Of a stretch of DNA of 64,000 nt, positions 39,079-47,157 are shown piece by piece. A program made the position numbers and the translations under genes. The notes under the pieces are model-generated. The model made no database searches, had not been told where the DNA came from, and was given only the letters and a program-made list of their open reading frames with translations. The stretch is from Marinifilum breve (GTDB lineage: Bacteria > Bacteroidota > Bacteroidia > Bacteroidales > Marinifilaceae): the NCBI RefSeq assembly GCF_003202155.1, contig NZ_QFLI01000002.1:186001-250000 (forward strand), in the 5' to 3' direction. The number at the start of each line of letters is the position of its first letter. Positions within the stretch are counted from its first letter, which is position 1.

Positions 39079-40326
39079 ATGAATACCATTGAACAATTCC
39101 ATAAAATCAAAGAAGCATCGAGAAAAATGCCTCTTTTATCTACCCAAAAGATTGATGCAGTTCTTTTGAAACTATCCAAAGCAATTGTTGATTCCAGCTC
39201 TGCTATTTTGGAAGCAAACCAAAAGGATTTGGATCGCATGTCGACTTACGATCCAAAGTATGATCGATTATTACTAAATCAAGAGAGAATAAATGGCATT
39301 GCTAGCGATGTAGAAAATGTTGCCGGATTAGATTCTCCACTGGGACGTAAATTATCTGAAAAGAGGCTGAAGAATGGTTTGCTTATAGAAAAGATAAGCG
39401 TTGCTTTGGGCATTGTTGGCGTTATTTATGAAGCCAGACCAAATGTAAGCATTGATGTTTTTGCACTTTGCTTAAAATCGGGAAATGCTTGTGTTTTAAA
39501 AGGCGGAAGTGATGCCATGTACTCCAATCAGGCCATTGTGAAGATCATTAAAAACACATTGGAAGAAGAGGAAATCAATCCGGAAATTATTCAGTTGTTA
39601 TCGCCTGAGCGAGAAGCTGCAGTGGAGCTAATGAATGCACAAGGATTTGTGGATGTTCTGATTCCACGAGGATCACAGAATTTAATCTACTCGGTTCGTG
39701 AAAATTCTAAAATTCCAGTAATTGAAACTGGTGCTGGCATTGTGCACACCTATTTCGACAAAGATGGAGATCTTGAAAAAGGGAAAAATATCGTTTACAA
39801 TGCCAAAACAAGACGTGTAAGCGTTTGTAATGCCCTTGACTGTCTCATTGTCCATTCCGATAGAATCAATGATCTTCCGGAGCTTGTAAATCAGTTAAAA
39901 GATAAAAATGTAGAAATCTATGCAGATCAAGAATTGTTTGACATTCTGAAAGGCTCATATACCGATCAGCTATTACACCAAGCAGATGAAAATTCATATG
40001 GAACAGAGTACTTAAGTCACAAAATGTCAATCAAAACAGTAAATAATTTTGAATCAGCTTTAGATCACATATACAAGTACAGTTCAAAGCACAGTGAAGC
40101 CATTATTAGCGAGAACAAAGAAACTGTAAATACCTTTTACTCAATGGTTGATGCAGCTGCTATTTACTCTAACACATCAACTGCATTTACCGATGGTGCA
40201 CAATTTGGTTTAGGAGCTGAAATTGGTATCAGTACGCAGAAACTTCATGCCAGAGGACCTATGGCTTTGGAGGAATTGTGCTCTTACAAATGGATTATTA
40301 CCGGCGACGGACAAACAAGAATTTAA
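39079..40326 (+). CDS. proA: glutamate-5-semialdehyde dehydrogenase
   Basis: Encodes 415 residues of the aldehyde-dehydrogenase-like GPR family. The catalytic Cys is C250 in [36 protein letters not shown] is the cofactor/substrate signature, and [13 protein letters not shown] the usual C-terminal end. It reduces glutamyl-5-phosphate with NADPH. It forms a two-gene proline operon with proB and ends before a strong terminator. proC is not in the window. Confidence 0.96.
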   Translation: MNTIEQFHKIKEASRKMPLLSTQKIDAVLLKLSKAIVDSSSAILEANQKDLDRMSTYDPKYDRLLLNQERINGIASDVENVAGLDSPLGRKLSEKRLKNGLLIEKISVALGIVGVIYEARPNVSIDVFALCLKSGNACVLKGGSDAMYSNQAIVKIIKNTLEEEEINPEIIQLLSPEREAAVELMNAQGFVDVLIPRGSQNLIYSVRENSKIPVIETGAGIVHTYFDKDGDLEKGKNIVYNAKTRRVSVCNALDCLIVHSDRINDLPELVNQLKDKNVEIYADQELFDILKGSYTDQLLHQADENSYGTEYLSHKMSIKTVNNFESALDHIYKYSSKHSEAIISENKETVNTFYSMVDAAAIYSNTSTAFTDGAQFGLGAEIGISTQKLHARGPMALEELCSYKWIITGDGQTRI

Positions 40327-40332
40327 GTTCTC

Positions 40333-40370
40333 ATGCCCGAACAAAATGCAGATTGTTCGGGCATTTTTTT
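40333..40370 (+). terminator. intrinsic terminator of proBA
   Basis: ATGCCCGAACA (40333-40343) / TGTTCGGGCAT (40354-40364) with a 10-base loop and a T-run. Confidence 0.92.
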
Positions 40371-40432
40371 ATCACCAATATTGAACATTTTCTGGTTAAT
40401 ATTGTATTAAGAAAAAACAATAAACCACAATA

Positions 40433-41737
40433 ATGGATAAATACGCTCTAATTTGGCTTAGAAGAGATTTAAGATTGCACGATAATGCAGCAATTTATCA
40501 CGCTTTACAATCGAAGTACAAACTTTTATTCTACTTCAATTTCGATACAGAAATATTAGATCAACTTGAAAACAGAAATGATGCTCGAGTAAATTTCATT
40601 CACACCGAACTTCAAAAAATCAACCAACAACTTTCACAACTGGGATCTTCCTTAATCGTGAAGCATGGGCTGGCACAGGAATGCCTACTACAGGTAATTA
40701 ATGAATATCCAATAGCGAAGATCTATACAAATAAGGATTACGAGCCGTTCGCTACGTCCAGAGACATAAACTGCAAAGACATTTGTGAATCTCAACAAAT
40801 AGAATTTCAACTTTTCAAGGACCAAGTCATTTTTGAAGAGAACGAAATCCTAAAAAAAGATGGAAAACCCTATACGGTTTATACCCCTTACATGAAGAAA
40901 TGGCGTTCTGAGTTTAATTCAAAAGATCATCTACCCTATTCCTATGAACTAAACTCCTCGAACATTACACAAGTTGAGTACCAGGAAATCCCATCTTTAT
41001 CTGAGATTGGTTTTGCTGAATCTTCAATTGAGATCCCTACAATTAACTTGTCTGAAAATATGCTCAACAATTATGATGCTCGTAGAAATTTTCCTGCCTT
41101 AAAAGCCACTTCAAACCTGGGTATTCATCTTCGTTTTGGAACCATTAGTGTTCGTCAGGCAGTACAAGAAGCATTAAAAGGTGATGACCAATTTTTAAAT
41201 GAGCTTATCTGGCGAGAATTTTTCATGCAGATCTTAGTCAACTTCCCAAAAGTTGAAAGCGAATGCTTTAAACCAGCTTACAACAATATTCAATGGTTGA
41301 ATAATGAAGAAGAGTTTGAACTATGGTCAAATGGTGAAACAGGCTTTCCGATTGTGGATGCCGGCATGAGAGAATTAAAGGCCACAGGCAACATGCACAA
41401 TCGCGTTAGAATGATTGTTGCCAGTTTTTTAGTTAAAGACCTCTTAATAGATTGGCGTTGGGGTGAAGCTTATTTTGCCAATCATTTGCTCGATTACGAT
41501 CAGGCAGCCAATAATGGCAATTGGCAATGGGTAGCAGGTTGCGGCTGTGATGCTGCTCCATATTTCAGGGTATTCAATCCAATTGAGCAGCAGAAGAAAT
41601 TCGATCCTGATTTTACCTACATTAAAAAATGGGTGCCTGAATTCGGGACTGATGCCTATCCAAAGCCAATGATCGATCACAAATTTGCAAGAATCAGAGT
41701 TTTAGAAACGTTTAAAAAGGCTCTCGATGCATTATAA
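40433..41737 (+). CDS. deoxyribodipyrimidine photolyase (cryptochrome/photolyase family)
   Basis: Encodes 434 residues: an N-terminal antenna domain (LIWLRRDLRLHDNAAIYHAL) and a C-terminal FAD domain (LNELIWREFFMQI, NMHNRVRMIVASFLVKDLLIDWRWGEAYFANHLLDYDQAANNGNWQWVAG). It repairs UV-made cyclobutane dimers with blue light. The loop that usually reads AGTGTDAAPYFR reads AGCGCDAAPYFR here, so both Thr are replaced by Cys. It belongs to the short class-I-like photolyases of Bacteroidota; a cryptochrome role is less likely. Confidence 0.92.
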   Translation: MDKYALIWLRRDLRLHDNAAIYHALQSKYKLLFYFNFDTEILDQLENRNDARVNFIHTELQKINQQLSQLGSSLIVKHGLAQECLLQVINEYPIAKIYTNKDYEPFATSRDINCKDICESQQIEFQLFKDQVIFEENEILKKDGKPYTVYTPYMKKWRSEFNSKDHLPYSYELNSSNITQVEYQEIPSLSEIGFAESSIEIPTINLSENMLNNYDARRNFPALKATSNLGIHLRFGTISVRQAVQEALKGDDQFLNELIWREFFMQILVNFPKVESECFKPAYNNIQWLNNEEEFELWSNGETGFPIVDAGMRELKATGNMHNRVRMIVASFLVKDLLIDWRWGEAYFANHLLDYDQAANNGNWQWVAGCGCDAAPYFRVFNPIEQQKKFDPDFTYIKKWVPEFGTDAYPKPMIDHKFARIRVLETFKKALDAL

Positions 41738-41918
41738 TATTTTATTTCCACATAATCTTCAAACAGTTATCTCGTAAAATATCAACAATTTACGAATCTA
41801 GAATAACTGTATCTCGGATTTTTTTCAAGAAAATTTTAACTTGCCTTGTAACCATTCCAACATTAGCGGGTAACCAATACAGAACTAAGAACAAAACACG
41901 CTAGCAATTAATTTTATT

Positions 41919-42461
41919 GTGAAGAAAAAAGATGACGAACAATTAATGATTTTGGTAAGATCTGGTGAATTGAATGCATTATCACCTTTGTTCGAGAAAT
42001 ACCATCTAAGACTATATAATTTCTTTCTGAGATTGACAAAAAACCAATCCATTAGTGAAGATCTTGTACAGTCGGTATTTAGAAGAATATTGACCTATCG
42101 AAAGACTTATAATGAACAACACAAATTCCGATCATGGATGTATCAGATTGCAAGAAATGTTCATGCAAATTATTATCGGAATAATAAATTATTGATTTCA
42201 GACTTTAGTGAACCTGAAAAAATAGAATATGAAACCGATTCGGCCATAGAAGAAATGGAAAAGGAATCCAGAAAGAGAATCTTATATGAGGCGATGGACG
42301 GACTACAAACAGATCAAAAAGAGATCATAGAGCTCAGTAGATTTCAAGGTTTAAAATACCGTGAAATAGCCGAAATAACAGGCCTAAGCGAAACAGCTGT
42401 GAAAGTAAAAGCCCACAGGGCAATCAACAAGCTAAGAGAACTTTATTTTAAACTGGCTTAA
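41919..42461 (+). CDS. ECF-type RNA polymerase sigma factor
   Basis: Encodes 180 residues from a GTG start. Region 2 covers about 20-90 (LSPLFEKYHLRLYNFFLRLTKNQSISEDLVQSVFRRIL, then FRSWMYQIARN). Region 4 covers about 120-178 (LQTDQKEIIELSRFQGLKYREIAEITGLSETAVKVKAHRAINKL). The anti-sigma gene follows by 11 bases. TGTAACC upstream (41847-41853, repeated as GGTAACC nearby) resembles the -35 of autoregulated ECF promoters. It probably senses an envelope signal through the anti-sigma factor. Confidence 0.93.
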   Translation: MKKKDDEQLMILVRSGELNALSPLFEKYHLRLYNFFLRLTKNQSISEDLVQSVFRRILTYRKTYNEQHKFRSWMYQIARNVHANYYRNNKLLISDFSEPEKIEYETDSAIEEMEKESRKRILYEAMDGLQTDQKEIIELSRFQGLKYREIAEITGLSETAVKVKAHRAINKLRELYFKLA

Positions 42462-42472
42462 ATTAAACAAGA

Positions 42473-43273
42473 ATGAATTGCAAATACATAGAAGATCTTC
42501 TGATAGAATATTTAGACAACAATTTGAATCAGGAACAGGCCAATGAAGTTGAAAGCCATCTTACCTCTTGTGAAAATTGCAGGAATGAATACGAACATGC
42601 CAAACAATTTTTGCATATGATAAATGATATTGAGGATGAACAGCCAAGTGCTAATTTAAGTATGAAGTTCAACCAATTATTAGAAGAGGAGAAAGAAAAT
42701 CAGCGACAGGAATCGAATCAATTTACGGATCAAAAACAAAACAATTATAAATTTGGTGAATTCCTGAAGTATGCAGCAGCTATTCTTATCATTTTCGGAG
42801 TTGGGTTTTTATTAGGTAAAAACTTACCCTCTACCAATGATCAAAGCATGGTGATTGCAAGTTTGCAATCGGATTTAAATAATATGAAGCAAAATTTAAC
42901 AATGGCTACTTTGAAGCAACCAACCAGTAGCCAGAGATTAAAGGCTGTTAACATTTTGGAGAAGCAAGATGTCGCAGATGATAAAGTTTTGTCTGTATTG
43001 GTTCAAACCTTACAAAGTGATGCCAATGTAAACGTTAGAATGGCAGCAGCAAATGCACTAACCAAATTCGCACAGCATCCCTTGGTAAGAAATGCATATC
43101 TCGAAGCCTTAAAAAATCAAAAAGAACCTTCTATTCAAATCACTTTGATCAATATACTCATCGATATTCAAGAGAATAGGGCTAAAATCTTACTGGAGGA
43201 GATCATGAAAGAAGACAAGAGCCTTCCGGTTGTTAAAGAAATGGCCAAAGAAGGAATTAAAGTTTTTGTTTAG
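42473..43273 (+). CDS. zinc-finger anti-sigma factor with periplasmic HEAT-like repeats
   Basis: Encodes 266 residues: a cytosolic zf-HC2 domain (ESHLTSCENCRNEY), a single membrane helix (about 98-115; YAAAILIIFGVGFLLG) and a C-terminal domain with HEAT-like pairs (VNVRMAAANALTKFAQHPLVRNAYLEALKNQKEPSIQITLINILIDIQENRAKILLEEIM). The zinc finger should hold the sigma factor; the HEAT part outside may sense a protein or peptide ligand. The two DUF4097 genes that follow are likely targets or co-regulators. Confidence 0.88.
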   Translation: MNCKYIEDLLIEYLDNNLNQEQANEVESHLTSCENCRNEYEHAKQFLHMINDIEDEQPSANLSMKFNQLLEEEKENQRQESNQFTDQKQNNYKFGEFLKYAAAILIIFGVGFLLGKNLPSTNDQSMVIASLQSDLNNMKQNLTMATLKQPTSSQRLKAVNILEKQDVADDKVLSVLVQTLQSDANVNVRMAAANALTKFAQHPLVRNAYLEALKNQKEPSIQITLINILIDIQENRAKILLEEIMKEDKSLPVVKEMAKEGIKVFV

Positions 43274-43336
43274 AATAGATTTTGAAATACAATATGCCGG
43301 CAGCACAATTAATATCAATTTTTAAAACATCGAATA

Positions 43337-44128
43337 ATGAATACACTGAATAGACTCCTAATTATCTGCTTCCTGATTACAGGGGCATTAAACCTTAAAG
43401 CCCAAAATTATGAATTGGAAGTTAGACAAGGCGATCAAATTTGCATTGAAAATCTTCTTGGCGAGATTAAAGTTGAAGAACACACTGGTTCAAAATTGAT
43501 CATCGAGACGAATTATGTGCAAAAAATACCAGCACGAGCCAAAGGTTTAAAACCAATTTATGGTAGTGGACTAGATGACAACACCAATATTGGAATCAAC
43601 TCGTCAAAAGAAGGATCAATTCTTACCTTAACGGGATTAGGTAAAGTTACCCAGCACAAATATTACTTCTTTAAAATCCCTAAAGGCGTAAACCTTAAAA
43701 TTAACTGCAAAAGTCCATTTGCTTCATCAAAAACCATTGAGATTAATAATTTCAGCTCAGAAATAGAAATTAACACCTTAATGCCAAGTGTCAAGCTTGA
43801 TAAAGTTACAGGTCCTGTAATTCTTGATTTGATTAATGGTAATGTAGACATCAACTTTAATAGAATTAACCAGGAAAGTCCTATTTCTATCTCGGCAATT
43901 AATGGTACAGTAGATATTAAAATGCCTTCCAATACGCCGGCCAATATAGCATTGAGTAGCATTAATGGCGAATTCTATACCGATTTTGACATTAAAGTTG
44001 ATGCAAAAGAAAAAAAAGGTCTTTCGTATGTTGGTGGTGGCAATAAAATTAAAGCCCAAATTAATGGTGGTGGCGTGAATTTTAAAGTAAAAACCATCAA
44101 CAACAACATTTACCTTAGAAAAAAATAG
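43337..44128 (+). CDS. exported DUF4097-type beta-strand repeat protein (1)
   Basis: Encodes 263 residues with a signal peptide (cleavage near ALNLKAQ). The body is a run of short parallel-beta repeats with a G-[ND]-[IV] rhythm (EIEINTLMPSVKLDKVTGPVILDLINGNVDINF, ISAINGTVDIKMPS, LSSINGEFYTDF), as in the DUF4097 family of right-handed beta-helices. It lies on the periplasmic or surface side. Family function is unknown, but these genes commonly follow ECF sigma/anti-sigma pairs in Bacteroidota. Confidence 0.85.
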   Translation: MNTLNRLLIICFLITGALNLKAQNYELEVRQGDQICIENLLGEIKVEEHTGSKLIIETNYVQKIPARAKGLKPIYGSGLDDNTNIGINSSKEGSILTLTGLGKVTQHKYYFFKIPKGVNLKINCKSPFASSKTIEINNFSSEIEINTLMPSVKLDKVTGPVILDLINGNVDINFNRINQESPISISAINGTVDIKMPSNTPANIALSSINGEFYTDFDIKVDAKEKKGLSYVGGGNKIKAQINGGGVNFKVKTINNNIYLRKK

Positions 44129-44136
44129 AGCCAACA

Positions 44137-44225
44137 GGCTGCTTCGGATCCTTGTTTCATTCTAACTCTTACCAAGTAAAGAGTTATGCTTAAGAAAATG
44201 ATTTTTTCCCTAGCAGCCTTTTTTG
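44137..44225 (+). terminator. nested hairpin terminator between the DUF4097 genes
   Basis: GGCTGCT (44137-44143) pairs with AGCAGCC (44212-44218), which is followed by a T-run. Inside the loop is a second stem TAACTCTT/AAGAGTTA (44163-44186). It may attenuate rather than fully stop transcription into the next gene. Confidence 0.6.
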
Positions 44226-44260
44226 TGCCCTTTTGTTAACCGTTTCAAAACATCAGAAAT

Positions 44261-44959
44261 ATGAAAAAATCAATTTATATCACATTATTGTTCATGATGA
44301 CAACAGTGTTTACATATGGACAGAAAATTGTTGAAAAATCTGTAAAGATCTCATCAGATGAGAAAATCTCTTTGGAGTTTAAATTTGCTGATGACATTAA
44401 AATTTCGACCTGGGATAAAAACGAAGTGTATGTTAAAGCTTCTGTTAATATCAATGAAAATGAAGACAATGATGCTTTTCGATTTAATGTAAATTCATTT
44501 TCTAAAGGCATCGAAATCGAATCGGAAATTGAAAATATGGAAGATTTGCACAGAACCACAATCATTCAAAGAGAACAGAGCAAAGATGGAAAAACGGAAA
44601 CCATTACAACCAATTCCATTGACATGGAACTTTTCTTTGAAATAAAACTACCTCGAGATGCCAGATTATCAATCAATACCATTAGTGGTAATATAAGCAT
44701 TGTTGGCTTACAGAGCAAAATGGAGATAGAAACCATTAGTGGATTCATTGACCTGAGTCTACCAAGCAAGCAACAAGCAGATCTGGTTTTGAATACAATT
44801 ACTGGTGAAATGTATACCGATTTTGAATTGAATACAAAAAACAAGGGAGAATTAAAACATTACCGCAACGGAAAATTCTCTACATCATTAAATGGTGGCG
44901 GTGAGGAAATTTTCCTAAAAACGATAAGTGGTGACATCTTTCTACGAAAAGACAAGTAA
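44261..44959 (+). CDS. exported DUF4097-type beta-strand repeat protein (2)
   Basis: Encodes 232 residues with a signal peptide (cleavage near VFTYGQ). The beta-repeat body has DARLSINTISGNISIVGLQSKMEIETISGFIDLSLPS and LVLNTITGEMYTDFELN, and a C-terminal ISGDIFLRKDK like the INNNIYLRKK end of the first DUF4097 protein. Tandem duplication of one ancestral gene is likely. It is followed by a terminator. Confidence 0.85.
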   Translation: MKKSIYITLLFMMTTVFTYGQKIVEKSVKISSDEKISLEFKFADDIKISTWDKNEVYVKASVNINENEDNDAFRFNVNSFSKGIEIESEIENMEDLHRTTIIQREQSKDGKTETITTNSIDMELFFEIKLPRDARLSINTISGNISIVGLQSKMEIETISGFIDLSLPSKQQADLVLNTITGEMYTDFELNTKNKGELKHYRNGKFSTSLNGGGEEIFLKTISGDIFLRKDK

Positions 44960-45017
44960 TACAACTACTTGGTTTCTTCTTACCGAAGATTTGTTATTAC
45001 CTTTTTTTACACAGCTT

Positions 45018-45053
45018 AAACCTTTGAGACAATTATAACTCAAAGGTTTTTGT
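45018..45053 (+). terminator. intrinsic terminator of the ECF operon
   Basis: AAACCTTTGAG (45018-45028) / CTCAAAGGTTT (45039-45049) and T-rich tail. Confidence 0.85.
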
Positions 45054-45161
45054 GTGTTATAAGCCTTCTTTTAAATTCAATAACTACTCATTGTAAGAGT
45101 AGATTTAGTAGTTTTAGCTTTTCAAAATAAATTAACCTAAAATAGAAGCAAAATTACACCT

Positions 45162-46961
45162 ATGAATCTTGATTTTTATTCAAAACGCATACAGAATTTT
45201 AAAGAGGAAGTTCAGCTGTTAAAAAAAGCAAACCGCAAATATTCAGCAATTAGATTGCTTAGTGCAATTGGAGCTTTTGTTCTTTTTTATGTCATTCTTC
45301 CCTATTCAATGCCTGCAGCTATTTTTATTGCTGCCATTTTAATTGGAGCGCTGGCCTATTTTGTTCGCAAATACAGCAGAAATGAGAAAAACATCAAGAG
45401 GCTTCTGAAATTGATTGAAATCAATGAAAATGAATTGAATTGCCTGAAAACAAGGCATAGTAATCTCTATAGCAATGGCAAGGAGTACGAAATACATAAC
45501 CATCCTTACAGTTCCGATTTGGACATGTTTGGTGAACACTCCATTTACCAATTGATTAATCGTTGCGTAAGCAAGAGCGGAAATGACTGTTTGTCCTCCT
45601 ACTTATCTGCTCCAGCCAACAACGACACCATTGCCCAAAGACAAAAAGCCATTCAAGAGTTAAGCAATAAAATAGACTGGCGACAAAATATCATTCAATA
45701 CGGTTTACAAAGAAAACTAAAGACCGATGATCCTGATTTTGTAGTAGAATGGGGAAAAACTCCATCTCCATTTCATGGCAATAAAAAACTTTTACTTGCA
45801 ATATCGATCTTGCCTTTTTTATCGCTTCCTGCATTAATTTATGCAATGATAGGTTCTTCCATTCCAATTTTGGTTTTATTGATGATCAGTATTGCAATTC
45901 ATTACTTTAATTTTAAAAATGTAGGAATTGCTCACAACAGTACATCAAAACGTGCTGATATGCTTAAGATTTATGCGAAAATCATTGAAGAATTTGAATC
46001 TGAAGCCTGGCAATCGGAAAAATTGAATGAAATCAAACAAAAGCTAGCGAGTAAGGATATTAAATCCTTTCAAAAGATTAGAAAACTTGGAAAATTAATT
46101 GAACTGCTTGATCAGCGATACAACATGTTGGTTCAGATAATGTTCAATCTTCTGTTTTTTTATGAACTACATCTACTCTTCCGTATCAACAAATGGAAAA
46201 CCAAGTATGGACACGAAATTGAAAACTGGTTTGCAAGTATTGGTGAAATTGAAGCTTTAAGCAGCATGGCCAACCTAAGCTTTAATCATCCGGAATGGAC
46301 TTTCCCAGCAGTTGTTGAGGAGCATTTTAAACTGGAAATGAAAGAAGCTGGTCATCCAATGATTGATGAAAGCAAGCGTGTTTGCAACGATTATGAAATG
46401 CAAGGTCCTGGAATGGTTCACATTGTTACAGGTTCGAATATGGCAGGAAAAAGTACTTTTTTGCGCACCATTGGAGTGAATGTGGTTCTTGCTTTGAGTG
46501 GAGCACCTGTTTGCGCTAAAGAAATGTTGGTTTCAAATGTTGAAGTAAATACTTCCATGCGAATTAAAGATTCAATTGAAGAAAACGAATCCTCGTTCTA
46601 TGCCGAACTGAAAAGAATTCAGCAGGTATTAGATAAGGTAAACAAAAAAGAAAATGCATTACTTTTACTTGATGAGATATTAAGAGGAACCAATTCCAAA
46701 GACAAACATACCGGGTCGGCTGCTTTAATCAAGCAATTGGTGAAATACAATGCAGTAGGATTGGTTGCCACCCACGACTTGGAATTGTCGGTGTTGGAAG
46801 ATGAATTGCCTGGTCATGTAGAAAACAGGTTCTTCGACATTAAAATCGATGGTGAACAATTGTACTTCGATTACAAAGTTCAGAACGGTGTTTGCAAAAC
46901 CTTTAACGCCCCTATTTTAATGAAGAAAATGGGGATTGAAATGGAGCTGATTAATGGTTAA
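45162..46961 (+). CDS. membrane-anchored MutS-family ATPase
   Basis: Encodes 599 residues. The C-terminal third is a MutS ATPase: P-loop GSNMAGKSTFLRTIG (about 423-437), Walker B ALLLLDEILRGTNSKDKHTGS (about 498-518) and ATHDLELSVLE. There is no mismatch-recognition domain. Instead the N-terminal part has two hydrophobic pairs (about 28-66 and 205-252), so it should be an integral membrane protein. This type is common in Bacteroidota but not functionally understood. A MutS-like clamp acting at the membrane is conceivable; a mismatch-repair role is doubtful. Confidence 0.85.
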   Translation: MNLDFYSKRIQNFKEEVQLLKKANRKYSAIRLLSAIGAFVLFYVILPYSMPAAIFIAAILIGALAYFVRKYSRNEKNIKRLLKLIEINENELNCLKTRHSNLYSNGKEYEIHNHPYSSDLDMFGEHSIYQLINRCVSKSGNDCLSSYLSAPANNDTIAQRQKAIQELSNKIDWRQNIIQYGLQRKLKTDDPDFVVEWGKTPSPFHGNKKLLLAISILPFLSLPALIYAMIGSSIPILVLLMISIAIHYFNFKNVGIAHNSTSKRADMLKIYAKIIEEFESEAWQSEKLNEIKQKLASKDIKSFQKIRKLGKLIELLDQRYNMLVQIMFNLLFFYELHLLFRINKWKTKYGHEIENWFASIGEIEALSSMANLSFNHPEWTFPAVVEEHFKLEMKEAGHPMIDESKRVCNDYEMQGPGMVHIVTGSNMAGKSTFLRTIGVNVVLALSGAPVCAKEMLVSNVEVNTSMRIKDSIEENESSFYAELKRIQQVLDKVNKKENALLLLDEILRGTNSKDKHTGSAALIKQLVKYNAVGLVATHDLELSVLEDELPGHVENRFFDIKIDGEQLYFDYKVQNGVCKTFNAPILMKKMGIEMELING

Positions 46962-46966
46962 TTATA

Positions 46967-47111
46967 AATTTGGTATCCTCACTTAGAGTGAGGTTACCAA
47001 TAAATGATCACTATCAAACAAATCTCCTATTGATAACCCCACTTTGAGTGGGGATATTAAATTAAAAAGCATACAAAAAAATCCGAACCAAATTGGTTCG
47101 GATTTTTTGTA
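46967..47111. repeat. intergenic repeat R, copy A
   Basis: About 145 bases: a hairpin with stem GGTATCCTCACT/AGTGAGGTTACC, a second hairpin with CCCCACT/AGTGGGG, and a terminator hairpin (TCCGAACCAA/TTGGTTCGGA). The same series, in the same order and orientation, is at 50735-50870. The two copies flank the unrecognised two-gene module on the minus strand. Confidence 0.8.
47075..47108. terminator. bidirectional terminator between mutS-like gene and the minus-strand module
   Basis: A-run, TCCGAACCAA / TTGGTTCGGA, T-run; a nearly loopless strong stem that serves convergent genes on both sides. It is the right part of repeat R copy A. Confidence 0.9.
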
Positions 47112-47157
47112 TGATCGCTAATGCGCTTTATTTATTTTCTAATTGCCAAAACAATTA

